NCBI GenBank assembly: GCA_036346225.1
Contig: JARFIW010001670.1
Span: forward strand, 186,001 to 250,000
Reading direction: 5' to 3'
Length of the DNA stretch: 64,000 bases
Source of the DNA: Platerodrilus igneus
Taxonomy: Eukaryota > Arthropoda > Insecta > Coleoptera > Lycidae
A model generated the notes under the pieces. It saw only the letters and a list, made by a program, of their open reading frames with translations, was not told the DNA's origin and did not search any database. Every line of letters starts with the position of its first letter. Within the stretch, counting starts at the first letter, position 1. Position numbers and translations under genes: made by a program. Shown piece after piece: positions 21,425-33,929 of the stretch.

Positions 21425-24400
21425 CTAAATAACATAAATCACTTAGTATTACCATACATAGAAATACCCCACGCCGAATTTATACTATTAATCAATACCG
21501 GATCTTCAAAAACATTAATTAGCCCCAGAACCGTGAAAAAACATTATTTAGATTATATAGAAAGAGAACCATTTAAAATAAAAACAGCCCATCAAACAAC
21601 ACTACACCAATTCGTAGCTAATATACCCTTACCGAGAACATTTAATGTTAATACGAAACATAAATTTTGTGTATTCGAATTTAACGACAAATACGACGGA
21701 CTAATCGGAATGGATCTTCTAAGAAAATTAGGAGCCAACATTGACATCAAGAATCGTTTATTAAGGACGAAATACGGAAAAATTCCCATTAAATTTCAAA
21801 ACACACAAATTGAACAAAAACACACAATAGAATCCCGAACGGAAAGAAAAATAAAAATCCCAGTAAAATCTAACAAAAAAGTAGGAATAATAAATCATAT
21901 GACATTTCAACAAGGAGTAGAAACCCCAACCGCTTTAGTACAAATAAAAGATAATTATGCAACCACAACGATATTAAATTCAAACAACTATCCCGTAGAA
22001 TTATCATTAACAGACCCAATTAACGTAGAAGAATTAAATTTTAACGAAATGGAAATAGACGAAAATTTAGAAAACGATTACAACCCAATAGAACATGACA
22101 AAATGTTAAGAGAAAATTTAACTAACATCCGCTTTAACACCGACATCAATCAAGAAGAGCAAAGAGCAATTAAAAACTTATGTTTTGAATACCGCGACAT
22201 ATTCCACTGCGAAGGAATACCATTAACATTCACCAACACAGTAAAACATAATATCGAGCTAACAGACAATAAGCCAATCTTTACAAAAGCATATAGACTA
22301 CCTCATGCAAGCCAAGAAGAAGCTGACAGACAAGTAGCAGACTTATTAGACCAAGACATAATCCAGCACTCCAATTCACCATGGAGCAGCCCCGTGTTAA
22401 TAGTACCCAAGAAATTAGACGCAACCGGAAAGAGAAAGTACAGAATGGTAATAGATTATAGAAAGTTAAATGAAAAAACGGTAGATGCAAATATCCACTA
22501 CCAAATATAACCGAAATTTTAGACAAATTAGGCAAATGCCAATATTTTTCAACATTAGACCTAGCATCAGGATACCATCAGGTAGAGATGGAAGAAAAAG
22601 ACATATCAAAAACAGCCTTCAGCACACCTAGAGGACATTACGAGTACAAACGAATGCCATTTGGACTAAAGAACGCACCCGCTACTTTCCAGAGAGTCAT
22701 GGACAATATACTACGAGGATACACAATGAAAAATGCCTTGTGTACCTTGACGACATCATAGTTTATTCCACATCATTGGTAGAACACATAGAAAGATTGA
22801 GAGAAGTATTTGAAAGACTAAGACAAGCACATTTCAAAGTACAATTAGACAAAAGTGAATTTTTACAAAAAGAAGTATCACTTTTAGAACATATAATAAC
22901 GCCTCAAGGAGTAATGCCAAATCCCGACAAAACAAATGCAGTTCTAAATTACCCATTACCAAAGACAACCAAAGAAATTAAAGGATTTCTAGGACTTAGT
23001 GGTTACTACCGCAAATTCATTAAAGGTTACGCTCAGATAACCAAGCCCCTGACAAATTGTTTAAAAAAGGGAAACAAAATTGAACACACCCCGGAATTCA
23101 TTAAAGACGTAGACAAAATTAAAAACATATTAACGAATCACCCTGTATTAGAATACCCAGACTTTACAAAAACATTTATACTGACGACAGACGCATCGAA
23201 TGTAGCATTAGGCGCAGTATTGAGCCAAGAAAAAGTAGGTAGCGATAAACCCATCAGCTACGCATCCAGAACCCTAAATGAAACCGAACAGAAATATAGT
23301 ACCACAGAAAAAGAATTATTAGCCATAATTTGGGCAACAAAATATTTTAGACCTTACTTATACGGAAAAATTTTTTACATATACACTGATCATAGACCTT
23401 TAGTATGGCTATGCAAACTGAAAGAACCGAATTCAAAATTACAAAGATGGCGAATCAGACTCGAAGAGTACGATTACGAAATTATATATAAAATAGGAAT
23501 TTATTACAACACCGCAGACGCTTTAAGTAGAATCCAACTCAATGCATTAGAAACGGAATCCATTATAGGAAACGTAGAAAACGCAGAAATAAGGGAAGAT
23601 CCAGACGAGATCGACACGATACATTCGACACAAAACGAAGAACTTAAAAACGCGATTAAAATTTTAAACGAAGCAATCGATATGAAACCCAATCAATTTA
23701 TAATAACCGAAGTTTTAAATAACCCCAATCCCGTAAAATATACAAAAGTAGATAACAAAAAGATATACCAAATTCAAATAATTAAAGATGACAACGAGGA
23801 TCAAATAATTAAAATTCTAAAAGAATACACCCCCGATAAAAAACGATTTTATTTCTATTTCAACACCGAACATTTTCAGAATTATACGTCAAACTATTCA
23901 ATAACTCTGGCCCTGAACTCATCAGATGTACTAAAAATTAATAACATTAGACGACCCTGACGAAATAAACGATGTAATTAGGAATCAACACGAAGGAAAA
24001 ACCAACCATCGTGGAATTAACGAAACAATAAAGCAACTTGTAAGACGTTATTATTTTAAAGACATAAAGGAATTGACCACAGATTTCATTAAGCAATGTG
24101 AACTATGTGACAAAGCAAAATACGATAGGAAACCCCCAAAGATACCCTTAATGTTAACCAAAACACCCGACAAACCATTTCAAAAACTACATGCCGATAC
24201 TCTAGTAATAGAAGCGCAAAATTATTTAACAATTGTAGACGCATTCACAAAAATAGGCCAAGCAATACCAATCACATCCAAAAATAGCATTGACGTGACC
24301 CAAGGATTTTTACAATATTTCACATTTTATGGAACACCCGAATCAATAACTCTAGACAATGGTAGCGAATTTAAAAATGAGACAATACAAAACACTTTAG

Positions 24401-25032
24401 AACTTCACAAAATAAAAATTCATTTCATAACGGAAAACCACCCTAAATCAAACGGACTAATTGAACGACTACATTTAACCCTGTTAGAACAAATTCGATT
24501 ATTAAGAATAAATTATAAAAAAGAACATATAACCAATCTAATGTCATACGCACTAATCGCCTATAATAACACAATTCACTCATCGACAAATTTTACACCC
24601 TTAGAATTAACCTTAGGACATTCAGATTCACGAAATCCCTATGACATACACTACAACAAGGAAGTATATCAACAATATGCGAAAGACCACAAAGAAAAAC
24701 TAAAAATAACTTACGACAAGGTAAAAGATAAATTATAGAACGATAAGGAACGTATCACCACAACCCGATACAAAAATACCTACGCAAATAAATTTTTAAT
24801 AGGACAAACCGTGTATGAGAAAAACTTTCAAAGAAAGCGACATAAAACAGCATCCAGAAATTTAGGGCCATTTAAAATTAAGAAAGTATCAGATAAAAAC
24901 ATAGCAGTAGTAGACAACGGCAAAATAACAAAGTACATTCATTTGAAAAACCTAAGACACCCTGTAATTTCAGATGGACAATCATCACCCTTACCGTCAA
25001 CCTCCGCCCAGGTAGAACGGACAACCAAGTAA
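21425..25032 (+). pseudogene. pol: Gypsy/errantivirus-type pol: protease, RT, RNase H, integrase; frameshifted
   Basis: The protease at about 21430-21800 has LLINTGSSKTLIS, where the catalytic Asp of D-T-G is Asn (codon AAT), and a GLIGMDLL flap-side motif. RT follows ([43 protein letters not shown] and [10 protein letters not shown] at 22740), with frameshifts near 22495 and 22735. RNase H has TTDASNVALGAVLS, EKELLAI, TDHRPL and NTADALSR. The integrase, after a frameshift near 23945, has a zinc region H-x3-NH...CELC and the D-D-E residues in HADTL, LDNGSEF and GLIERLH; a TAG at 24736 precedes its GPF-type C-terminal module (24811-25032). All domains are in the normal Gypsy order. Confidence 0.95.
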
Positions 25033-25094
25033 TAATAAAAGATACAAAAAACAATCCAGTATACTACCAAATAAATTAGGCAATATGCAAAACC

Positions 25095-26134
25095 CAATTA
25101 ACATTTGCAAAATTAAATACCCTACACTCTAATATTATTGAACCAACCGATTTATTAAAAGAATTAATAAGAATTAGATCACTTATAATTAACAGTAAAT
25201 TACCTTTTGATGTAACAGAATCAAACATTCTAATATTTGAAAAGATAGCTATAGTAAATGGCTACATTAAGAATAACGAAATAATATTTTTAATAGAAAT
25301 CCCGATAGTAGAAAGTAACAATTATAATTATTATCATTTATTTGCTTTTCCAACGAAAGTTACTAGCACATACCAAGTTGTCAACCCAAAACCAAATTCC
25401 TATCCCTAAATGAACTGAGATATGGTTATACAAACGAAAAATGTACTGAAGTAACACCAAACCAATACTTATGTCAATCGATGACGACAACAACCATTCA
25501 AGAAGACAGCCCTTGTGAAGTACCACTATTAAAATTTTCAAATCATTACGAAAACTGTGAAGCCAAACAAGTGCAAATAAACAACATGAAAATTCAAAAA
25601 GTTACAGAAAACAAATGGATAGCCATTTTCCCAACAGAAGTAGTAGCAACCATCCACTGCAATCAGGATGAAAAAAACCAAGCATTAATCAGAAGCAAAT
25701 TAATTACCCTCAAGGAAGACTGTTATGTGAAACTGAAAGACGAAGTAATCAGAGTTTATCAAGATCCCATAGCAACAAAGAAACTTGCAAACCTACCAGA
25801 ACTACAGTTCAAGATAGAACAACAAGAAGACGAAGAAATAATCAAGAAACCTATGAAGCTAAAGCATCTAGACTTAGACGACCTCAACCACGCCATGAAA
25901 TTAGTGGAAAGTTACAAAGAACATTTAAGTGAACTCAAAACGCCAAAGTTACATTATGATAATATAAGCGTTTGAACAATTGTGTTAATCATTTTAATAA
26001 TTTTTGTAATTATATATGTATTTTACAAAATGTACCTTAGATATAAGAATGAAGGAAAAAGTTCTAGATTTAAGGAAACAAAGAGAAATAAAGAAACGAC
26101 AAGTATACCCTTAGAAACAATGAATTTTAAATAA
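25095..26134 (+). pseudogene. env: Errantivirus-type envelope gene remnant
   Basis: After pol, frames separated by shifts near 25410 and 25475 carry a helical segment (EPTDLLKELIRIRSLII), EKIAIVNGYI and FLIEIP. The next frame (25481-25975) is Cys-containing, with a late DDLNHAMKLVES helix. An in-frame TGA at 25973 precedes a hydrophobic segment (IVLIILIIFVIIYVFY) and a short basic tail, the expected membrane anchor. Insect errantivirus envelopes are related to baculovirus F proteins (known). No signal peptide, furin site or fusion-peptide region was found between 25033 and 25095, so the N-terminal part appears deleted. Not functional. Confidence 0.75.
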
Positions 26135-26193
26135 AATTGAATAATGAATTTTATGTATTTAAAAATTAAGTAAAACCTTAATTTTTCATTTAC

Positions 26194-26204
26194 GGTAGGA
26201 GGAG
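26194..26204 (+). other. Polypurine tract of the Gypsy element
   Basis: GGTAGGAGGAG directly precedes the 3' LTR start at 26203 and would prime plus-strand synthesis. Confidence 0.7.
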
Positions 26205-26745
26205 TTATGTATCCCCCAATTATCTATATGTATTGAATATATTGAATCTAATAGGAATTATTAGAAATTGTTAAATAAAGTATAAGTTCATTGCAACAAT
26301 GTAATACAAGGATAACCCAGAGAGGTTATCGACAGTTCATGAGAACGGACATGCAACTTTGCATCCGAGAGGGCAGTGATACTGCAGGTGGCAGGTCACA
26401 GGCGGTTAACATACCGCAATTACTTAGAAATAAGATTGTTACATTGTAATAAAGTGTACAATTAAGAGAAAAGCAGACATGAGATCTGCAAGTTCCCACA
26501 GCAGTTTGAGGGGCAGGTTATTATAAAAAGCCCGGGAGCTCAAGGCCCGACAGTCAGTCTTCAAACTCCATACTTCGTTGTTCAAGCTACTCACCTTATT
26601 ACAATTAATTTAATGTTTTTGAATTAAAGTTATTTTACAAATTATTCAATATTCCATTGTAATTTTTGTTTTAAGTAAAATAAAAATTTGTTAAGTCTTC
26701 GGAATTGTTTTTAAAAACACCGCTCCAAAGGCCCGAGCCTTAACT
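26203..26745 (+). repeat. 3' LTR of the Gypsy element, about 543 bp
   Basis: It begins AGTTATGTATCC and ends CCTTAACT, with AGTTA/TAACT inverted ends. TTATAAAAAG (26521-26530) is a TATA-like promoter and GACAGTCAGTCTTC just downstream fits an initiator. Its last 95 bp match 18047-18141 with two substitutions, implying a relatively young insertion despite the pol frameshifts. Confidence 0.85.
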
Positions 26746-27925
26746 TGCGTTGTAAATTAACGAAGTCAAAGCGCGAAGTCAAAACAAGAGAAATCAAAGA
26801 GAAAGCTAATAATATCGCTAGCTTATTTATATTAAAAGTTAGGCCCCCGCTCGGTCACACTTTACCGGAAATCCTAATTGCAAACTAACTCTTTCTTCAA
26901 ATTTTGGTATAACCGTTTTCAAAATCTTTGAAATTTAGCTCGTTGATACGATATTTCCGGAAAACCCGCATTCAAATTTTCCCGTGTTCGTCTGTTGTAC
27001 AACTAACTATTTAGACCAATGAGATATTTCAGTGACGTCTTGGAACCCCGCCTATATTAACTCTATTCTTCTCTTATGCATATTATATGTTTCCTTCTAA
27101 CCTTGTTTGAGTGGTAGAAAATCGATATTCCTGTCCTCGTGATATCTAACCCACGTGGACTGACTATGTGCGTTTCGAAGTGAAACGCTATTATGCCTGT
27201 CTCATTCCGAAGCATATCATTGATTGTCCATCCCTTCTGCGCTTTAAGGAAACCTTTGGTTAGCGTTCATGCGAAAACATCTGACCGTTTGCACACTATA
27301 CCTCGAATCTTGACTTTTATATATACAAATAAGGAGAAGTTGACCTTTCAAAACATGCAGGTGTTTAATTAACGAACGTTTTAAAATATTACAACGATTT
27401 CTGCCTTAAAGGCGCTGGAGCTTTAAGCGAACAAAAAAATCGTAAGTCGTATCAATTTGTTATATAGCATATAAATTTCATTTGATGTTATTTGTCTTTT
27501 AGGTATTTAATAACCACAATTTATTGTATTAATCAAGTGTGAAGCTTATTATTATTAAAAAGGACTTTTAACATTGATGCACTCTTATTTAAAGTGTAGG
27601 TGTATATACCGAATTTTATAAGCAAAATCTCACCATTATATTCGCAAGCTAGCACGAAAAATTCAAATTGGTTAAATTTGTACCATTGATAGTATCGGGT
27701 TTTTCTTTAGGTTAAACGCATATTGGGGGAATTAAATGGTTTCTTCTCTACCGTTATTCACTGTTATAATCATATTTTACAATATAGGTTTGGTATACAA
27801 AACGTGGAGCTTTTTATTTGTGTTTATTTTAAACTAGTAGAAGATAAAAGCGAGGATACATAGCAGCAGTGATACTCGGTGGGCCCACACTGTGAGTTGG
27901 ATTTATTCGAGTTATTTTTTTTCAG
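26746..27925. other. Flanking unique-looking sequence
   Basis: No recognisable coding region or repeat. Base composition is less AT-rich than the Gypsy leader. Confidence 0.4.
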
Positions 27926-27977
27926 GGGAGTTGGCGCTCAAAGGCAAAACAGACAAAAAGTTTAAAGAACTTTCAAG
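27926..27977 (+). CDS. Candidate 52-nt internal exon of a host gene
   Basis: A strong acceptor, TTTTTTTTCAG, precedes GGGAGTTGGCGC and a good donor, CAAG|GTAAGC, closes the segment. One frame reads ELALKGKTDKKFKELS, which looks protein-like; the other frames give a stop or nothing distinctive. The surroundings show no transposon signature. I cannot name a gene. A chance pairing of splice-like sites is quite possible. Confidence 0.25.
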
Positions 27978-30429
27978 GTAAGCATAAGAGTATTTAGTAG
28001 AAATGCAGCAATTTGTATACACTGAAAGATTTATATTTGGTTCCATAAGAACCACTCCCGCAACACTATAGTTAACCGATCCATCCCTAAAATCGTTACA
28101 GGGTTCTTGCCACTGCTGAGCAATTAGAAATTTGTAACGTAGCGTTACTTTTGCCCGTAGCAGTAGATGCTCATGGGAAACATCTTTAATTAATTGTGTA
28201 CAAACATCATATAACCAGAACAAGATATACTCCAGCTAACATCAAAAAGCCCTTTCATGTCGGTTAGTTTCGTTGTTCTATTATTTTCACCATATACCTA
28301 TGTGCTGAGGTAATCAGAAAGCTCAACGCAACAATAGGTCTTGCCTACAAGAAATCATTTTTCTCCAGCAGACAGATCTAATTCGATGATCAATACATCC
28401 TGTTGTATTGGTAGTCCAGTAAACAAAAGCTGTACATCTTACAAGTACTACCACAGAGTGTGTCAAAATCTATTGCATCGAATATTCCGTCGCACTTAAT
28501 CCTGACGAATCACTTTTCAAAGAATAAAAGCACCAGCCATACCTACGTTGCAGAGTCGCCACTCTCTTACTCCAGCTTCAGTAAGTTCTAGCAATTTTCA
28601 GCAAGTGTATTGGGGTGCATATAAGCGAACCACCGCCCCCACTCGGAACAAATTTCGTATATAGTTTCCACACAGTTAATTTTTGTACACGGGGAACATC
28701 TTATAGAATAGTTCTGGATGCGAACTAATTCAAGTACGTTGTTTCACGAAGTGTGTGCCTTATAAACTTTACTTCTGTTAGTGCAAAAGAATCGTAATTC
28801 ACTAAATATAATGAACATATTGGAAACATTGAAGATACGCCAACACTACAAACTGTATCAACTTTTTTTTCATTCATTATTTCGTATTTTAATGTGAATA
28901 AAGTTTGTACCGAAACCAGCTCTCTCAACTTAATATCGCCACCAGATGTAGCTAGATAGAGTGAAAAACTTGTGTTATGCAATACAGATTGCAAAATCTT
29001 TATTCTATATAACAAAGTCCATAATATGTTTTAAGTGTAAAGTGGGCACCCTGCCAAGGTTGTGTCACCCTCATAACAAAATTTATATTGCGACATTACT
29101 AACTTTTTGTGTACAGATAAATCTATCTTTTATAACTTTTATGTATTGTAATTTGCTAAAATTGTTTAGGAAGTCGTTCCAATGTGAGAATCCAATATTT
29201 TAAGAGATTTGTAGAATAATTAATAATTAAGTAACAGCTTTTTATTGGTTTCTGTGTTTTAGAGTAAATAAATATGCGTTTATTTGAAAAAAGAAGCTAG
29301 AGCGAATCTATTTAAGCCGTACTTTGTGTATTACCAAAATTTTGAATAGTACCTTACAAGCTTTATTCTTTATTGACTGCTTGTATACATCGCAGTACAT
29401 TATTTACAATCCTTTTTATATGTATTGTCCTCATTATGTTCTGCTATGTCGAAACAAGTTCGTCATGATGGGTCACTAACTGAACCTAGCGTTTCTATAT
29501 TGCCCAACTGACCAATTTCAGAGTTTCGTGTATTACCTAGTGATTTACTGCTCATCTTAAATGCATCTTCCCTGTTTATCCATCTTGATAGTTCCACCCA
29601 CAATGACTTTTATATAGTGCATCATTAAATATGCAGAAGCCCCTTTACCACTCTTCTCTATAGCTTCCTTTAACCAGCATTTCAATTACCACCTGTAGTG
29701 TCTACATCTTTCATCCGAGTTATTATTTATATATTTCTCAAGTTTTTATTTTGTAGGTACCCGAATATTTGTTAGTTAAAACATTAAATAGCATTTGATT
29801 TTAACTTCCTAAAATTGTCACTCTGTTTTTAATAGTTTTTATATATTTCAACAATACTCTACCGTTTTGATAGTAATGTAGTAACAAATTTACATCTTGT
29901 AGATACAATCAGCCTCCTCTGTGTATATTCTATTAAATTAATATTATTCAATCGATGTTCTTGTATACTTATTGTGAAATTAGGTGCATTTTAACGGCAA
30001 CCCCGCTTTTATGTGAAGGAGTAAAAAGTAGTGTGCTCTATTGTGCTACGTTTGTGCTGCAAACCCCATCGTTTGTTCTACTTACCATCTGTAGATATAC
30101 AGAAAAGTCGGGTTGGTGGTGCTGCTGAAATGTCCACAGCCTCATCCTTTCGGAGAAGGACAGATAGTGGTGCATCCGTTTCTGCTGCGATTATGCTGGT
30201 TTGTGTTAAAAACTCCATCGTTTTTGCTATCACCCTTTTCGAAATATTTGAAAACAACTTGGACGTTCTATAGAAATGAAGCGAATATAAGAGAGCAATG
30301 GGGTCGGAAGTGCATGAAATTTGTTGAAAGTTCTTGCTATCGTTTGTGCTACACGGTGCAGTAATTTTATTTGCTCCCCAATATAATTTATATGAGTGGG
30401 CCACTCCATTTCGAATGGACCTGCACTTT
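27978..30429. other. Unannotated sequence
   Basis: Scattered short frames of up to about 100 codons, none with a recognisable domain. A segment at 30020-30400 with repeated TTTGTGCTRC/CATCGTTT phrases probably belongs to or precedes the LINE 5' region that follows. Confidence 0.4.
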
Positions 30430-31475
30430 GCCGAAGTTTTAAATTACTAGAACAGGTGAAATGGCTTGCGTGTTCTAATGAGCTAGAAAGCCAAACTACA
30501 GGTCCAACCAAAGTAGTAGGGTCGTTAGTGTAGAACCAGACTAAGACAGGTCCCCGAAAGAGGGCAGCGGCGCTTTCGGTACTTAGATTGGCAGAGACCA
30601 TAGGGGTCGATATGGCGGTCTAAGACACACTACCGCGATGTGGAAGGCAACAGGAAACCACCACATTATCTCCCAAGTACACAGTGTACTTAAATTGTAA
30701 CAAACATGATGGCATTCTCTGGGGTAAAAGATTCCGGAGTTAAAATAGTCCACCATTCGGATCTCCGGGAGGGGACTACTTTGGAGGATGCGATAGGAAA
30801 GTTAAAAATAAGAGTCGGGAACATTCTGCGAGTCGGAGCGTGGAATGTTAGATGTATGAAGCAAGTAGGTAAGCTAGAGAACCTAAAAATCGAAATGAAT
30901 AGGTTATCACTAGACATAGTAGGGATCAGCGAAGTTCGGTGGCCAGAGGCGGGGGATTTTTGGAGTGGAGACTTTAGGGTAATTCATACAGGAGCAGAGG
31001 AAGGAAATTTGGGTGTGGGGATAGTTATGCGGAAAAAAGATAGGATACTGTATAGAAAATTACTTACAAAAGAACGAAAGAGTACTCATGGTTAGATTAG
31101 AATCTAAACCGGTAAACACAGTAATAATACAAGTATACATGCCCACCTCTAAGTACAGTGACGAAGAGGTAGAAGCCATCTACAAAGATATCGAAGACAT
31201 ATTAAGATACGTAAAAGGACATGAAAATTTAATAATTACGGGGGATTTTAATGCAGTGGTAGGTGAGAGTAGGGAAGGAGCGGTAGTGGGTTTATTTGGT
31301 TTAGGCACGAGAAACGACAGGGGATATAGGCTGGTAGAATTTTGCGACAAGAACAATTTAATCATCACAAACACATTATTTCAGCATCATGCTAGAAGAC
31401 GATATACGTGGAAGATGCCAGGAGATATAGGAAGATATCAAATAGATTACATTCTTGTTAGACATAGTGTATATC
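30430..31475 (+). pseudogene. RTE-like LINE, 5' region and apurinic endonuclease domain, 3'-truncated
   Basis: The 5' leader (30430-30705) matches the reverse complement of 44270-44760. The coding part starts about ATG 30706 or 30709. Endonuclease blocks in order are ILRVGAWNVRCM, LDIVGISEVRWPEAGDF and GVGIVMRKKDRI. After a frameshift near 31090 come VYMPTSKYSDEE, IITGDFNAVVGE, FGLGTRNDRGYRLVEFC and YQIDYILVRH. The final S-D-H block and all of the reverse transcriptase are absent; similarity to the other copy stops near 31475. This enzyme type nicks target DNA to prime retrotransposition. Confidence 0.85.
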
Positions 31476-31626
31476 CATTCAATACTATATTAATTTTGTA
31501 GTATCTTTGAAAAAGGCAACAACCCTTACCGAAACGTCAGATAATTAATTGAATATATGCAAAACATTATTTAGTTTATTTTTGGACTACAATATCCCAA
31601 GTACAATTACAATTTTCATCAAGATC

Positions 31627-31630
<4 letters not shown>
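31476..31630. other. Unannotated junction sequence
   Basis: It contains GCAACAACCCTTACCGAAACG, a phrase like those in insect repeat 3' regions. No gene. Confidence 0.3.

Positions 31631-31689
<59 letters not shown>
31631..31689. repeat. (TA)n microsatellite, left part, split by the mariner element
   Basis: About 28 TA dinucleotides run directly up to the element's CAGGGTGTCC end. The tract resumes at 33891. Confidence 0.9.
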
Positions 31690-31691
<2 letters not shown>

Positions 31692-32117
31692 GGGTGTCCG
31701 GAAAATACGTGTACAACGTAAGAACAGAGATTCTTTGGCTCGAAATAGATCGATTTGAGCCAACTTACCTATTATACAAGTTGCTTCATTTAGCCGCTAG
31801 AGAGCTTCAAAATCGTGAAAAATATTTGATATTTTAAAATAACTCGAAAACGCGTCGATAGATTTTGACCATTTTTGGGGTGCGAGTTTCTACTTTCAAT
31901 TGACATCTTTTGGTGGTGTACGCAATAATTTTAAAAGCATACGAGTGTTCCAAAAATGATGTATTGTATAAATATCCGACCATTACCCTTTTCCTGTTTA
32001 TGCAATGACTATCAATTTTTTTTGTGAGTAGCCGACTTAATTTGGAAACTTTTTTGTCTCTTGTAAAATTTTGATTAGACGAGCGGTTTGACAGAAAAAA
32101 GTAATTTCAAATGTCTG
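31690..32117 (+). repeat. Left terminal inverted repeat of the mariner element
   Basis: Reverse complement of 33462-33890; it ends internally at ATTTCAAATGTCTG. Confidence 0.95.
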
Positions 32118-32198
32118 TTTTTTTATTTTATTTCATTGTTTTGTGTATTTTTTATTACTATTATTGAAAATTAACAGCGCAGTACAACTGTTGGACCA

Positions 32199-33248
32199 TT
32201 ACAATAAATTTTTAAAATGGCCGCCATTTTCTTCAATGCACAAATTAACTCTTCGTAAGAAGTTTAATTGAACCCTCTGTATTGTTTGTGCATTATTTTT
32301 TAAAGAGTTGGCTGCATTTAAAATTCGTCTATACAATTCTTCTTCGCTATCAAGTGGCGACGAATAAACCTTAGATTTTAAGGTACCCCACAAAAAATAA
32401 TCACAGGGCGTCAAGTCCGGCGATCGTGCTGGCCAATTTGTAGGAGCATCATATCCCCTTCCGATCCATCGATCCGGATATTTTTCGTGTAAATGTTGTC
32501 GAACAGCTAGAGTAAAGTGGGGAGGAACACCATCGTGCATGCACCACATGTCTTGGCGAAGTAACAATGGCAGATTTTCCAATAAATTCGACAATGTTTG
32601 TTGTAGAAGGTTAAAGTAATAGTCTCCGTTTAATCGATTTGGTATCACAACAGGACCGATAATAAAATTATCAATAACTCTAGCCCAGACATTAATCTTA
32701 AATTCATGTTGATAGTGAGTCACTTTAGTTGTATGAGGATTTTCTACAGCGTAAACATGTTCATTATATATGTTAGTAATACCAGATCTTGTAAAAGAAG
32801 CTTCGTCTGTAAATAAAATTTTGCGACTGAAATTTGCATTTTGAATTCTCTGATCTTGAATAAATTGACAGAAAGCTAGACGGCTCTCAGGATCGATAGG
32901 CAAAAGGTCTTGTACCTGTTGAACGTGGTATGAGTGTAATAACTGTTCCTTTAAAACGTCATGAACAATACTTTTAGGAACTTGTAGTTCAAGTCCTAAG
33001 CGTCTGGTGCTTATTTTTGGGTCTTCTTCAACTCTATCCAAAATTTGTTCCTCCAGATCCGCAGTTCTTGTGGTACGTTCACGTCCTCGATCTGCATTTC
33101 TTGACTGAAAGCTACCATTTTCACGAAGACGTCTTTCAATATTTGCGAATGTTTGGTGGTTTCAAATTCGGCGATTAGAAAATCTTTCCCTATAGACTCT
33201 GACGCTTTCACGACCATTATCTTGACAAAATCCGAAAACCAAAAGCAT
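32199..33248 (-). pseudogene. Mariner-superfamily transposase (DUF4817-type helix-turn-helix), one in-frame stop
   Basis: From ATG 33248 the frame reads 350 codons to the stop at 32199-32201, with one internal TGA at 33162-33164. The N-terminus (MLLVFGFCQDNGRESVRVYRERFSN...HQTFANIERRLRENGSF) matches the DUF4817 DNA-binding helix-turn-helix found with insect mariner-like transposases, followed by the DLEEQILDRVEEDPKISTRRL second helix region. Catalytic aspartates lie in LFTDEASF, CMHDGVPPH and RSPDLTPCDYFLW, with 38 residues between the last two. The rest is intact, so this copy is one nonsense codon from full length. The ATG at 33041 could start a truncated product without the first helix-turn-helix. 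Confidence 0.95.
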
Positions 33249-33461
33249 ATCCACTTGTTCGTTGTTTGTGTAAGTACTTATAATGTAAGATGAAAGATGC
33301 AAACTTTTATTGAATTAAGCAAAAATTCACGACTTGACAGGCAAACTGAAGTTAAATAATATTCAAATTAAATAACAAAACAAAAGCAAAGCCTACTAAT
33401 ATACTATGTTCTTTTATTTGCCCCGTTTTACAGGTAATGCAGCAATGATGACGAAAGTATG

Positions 33462-33887
33462 CAGACATTTGAAATTACTTTTTTTCTGTCAAACCGCTCG
33501 TTTAATTAAAATTTTACAAGAGACAAAAAAGGTTTCAAATTAAGTCGGCTACTCATAAAAAAAATTGATAGTCTTTGCATAAACAGGAAAAAAGTAATGG
33601 TCGGATATTTATACAATACATCATTTTTGGGACACTCGTATGCTTTTAAAACTATTGCGTACACCACCAAAAGATGCCAGTTGAAAGTAGAAACTCGCAC
33701 CCCAAAAATGGTCAAAATCTATTTACGCGTTTTTGAGTTATTTTAAAATATCAAACATTTTTCACGATTTTGAAGCCCTCTAGCGCCTAAATGAAGCAAC
33801 TTGTATAATAGATAATTTGGCTCAAATCGATCTCTTTCGAGCCAAAGAATCTCTGTTCTTCCGTTGTACACGTATTTTTCGGACACC

Positions 33888-33890
<3 letters not shown>
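33462..33890 (-). repeat. Right terminal inverted repeat of the mariner element
   Basis: Reverse complement of 31690-32117; it ends at CGGACACCCTG followed by TA. Confidence 0.95.

Positions 33891-33926
<36 letters not shown>
33891..33926. repeat. (TA)n microsatellite, right part
   Basis: About 18 TA dinucleotides, continuing the tract interrupted by the mariner element. Confidence 0.9.

Positions 33927-33929
<3 letters not shown>

Larger units (their letters stand above)
31690..33890. mobile_element. Tc1/mariner-superfamily element with long terminal inverted repeats
   Basis: Both ends read CAGGGTGTCCG inward and are flanked by TA. The inverted repeats are unusually long, 31690-32117 and 33462-33890 (about 428 bp each), and more than 90% identical by eye. 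The element is 2.2 kb with a single minus-strand transposase gene. It is inserted in a TA microsatellite that continues on both sides, the expected TA target. Confidence 0.95.

Noticed and set aside
30031..30601. Overlapping frames of 80-120 codons on both strands near the LINE leader
   Set aside because: They overlap in conflicting frames, have no domain, and lie in or next to the non-coding LINE leader.
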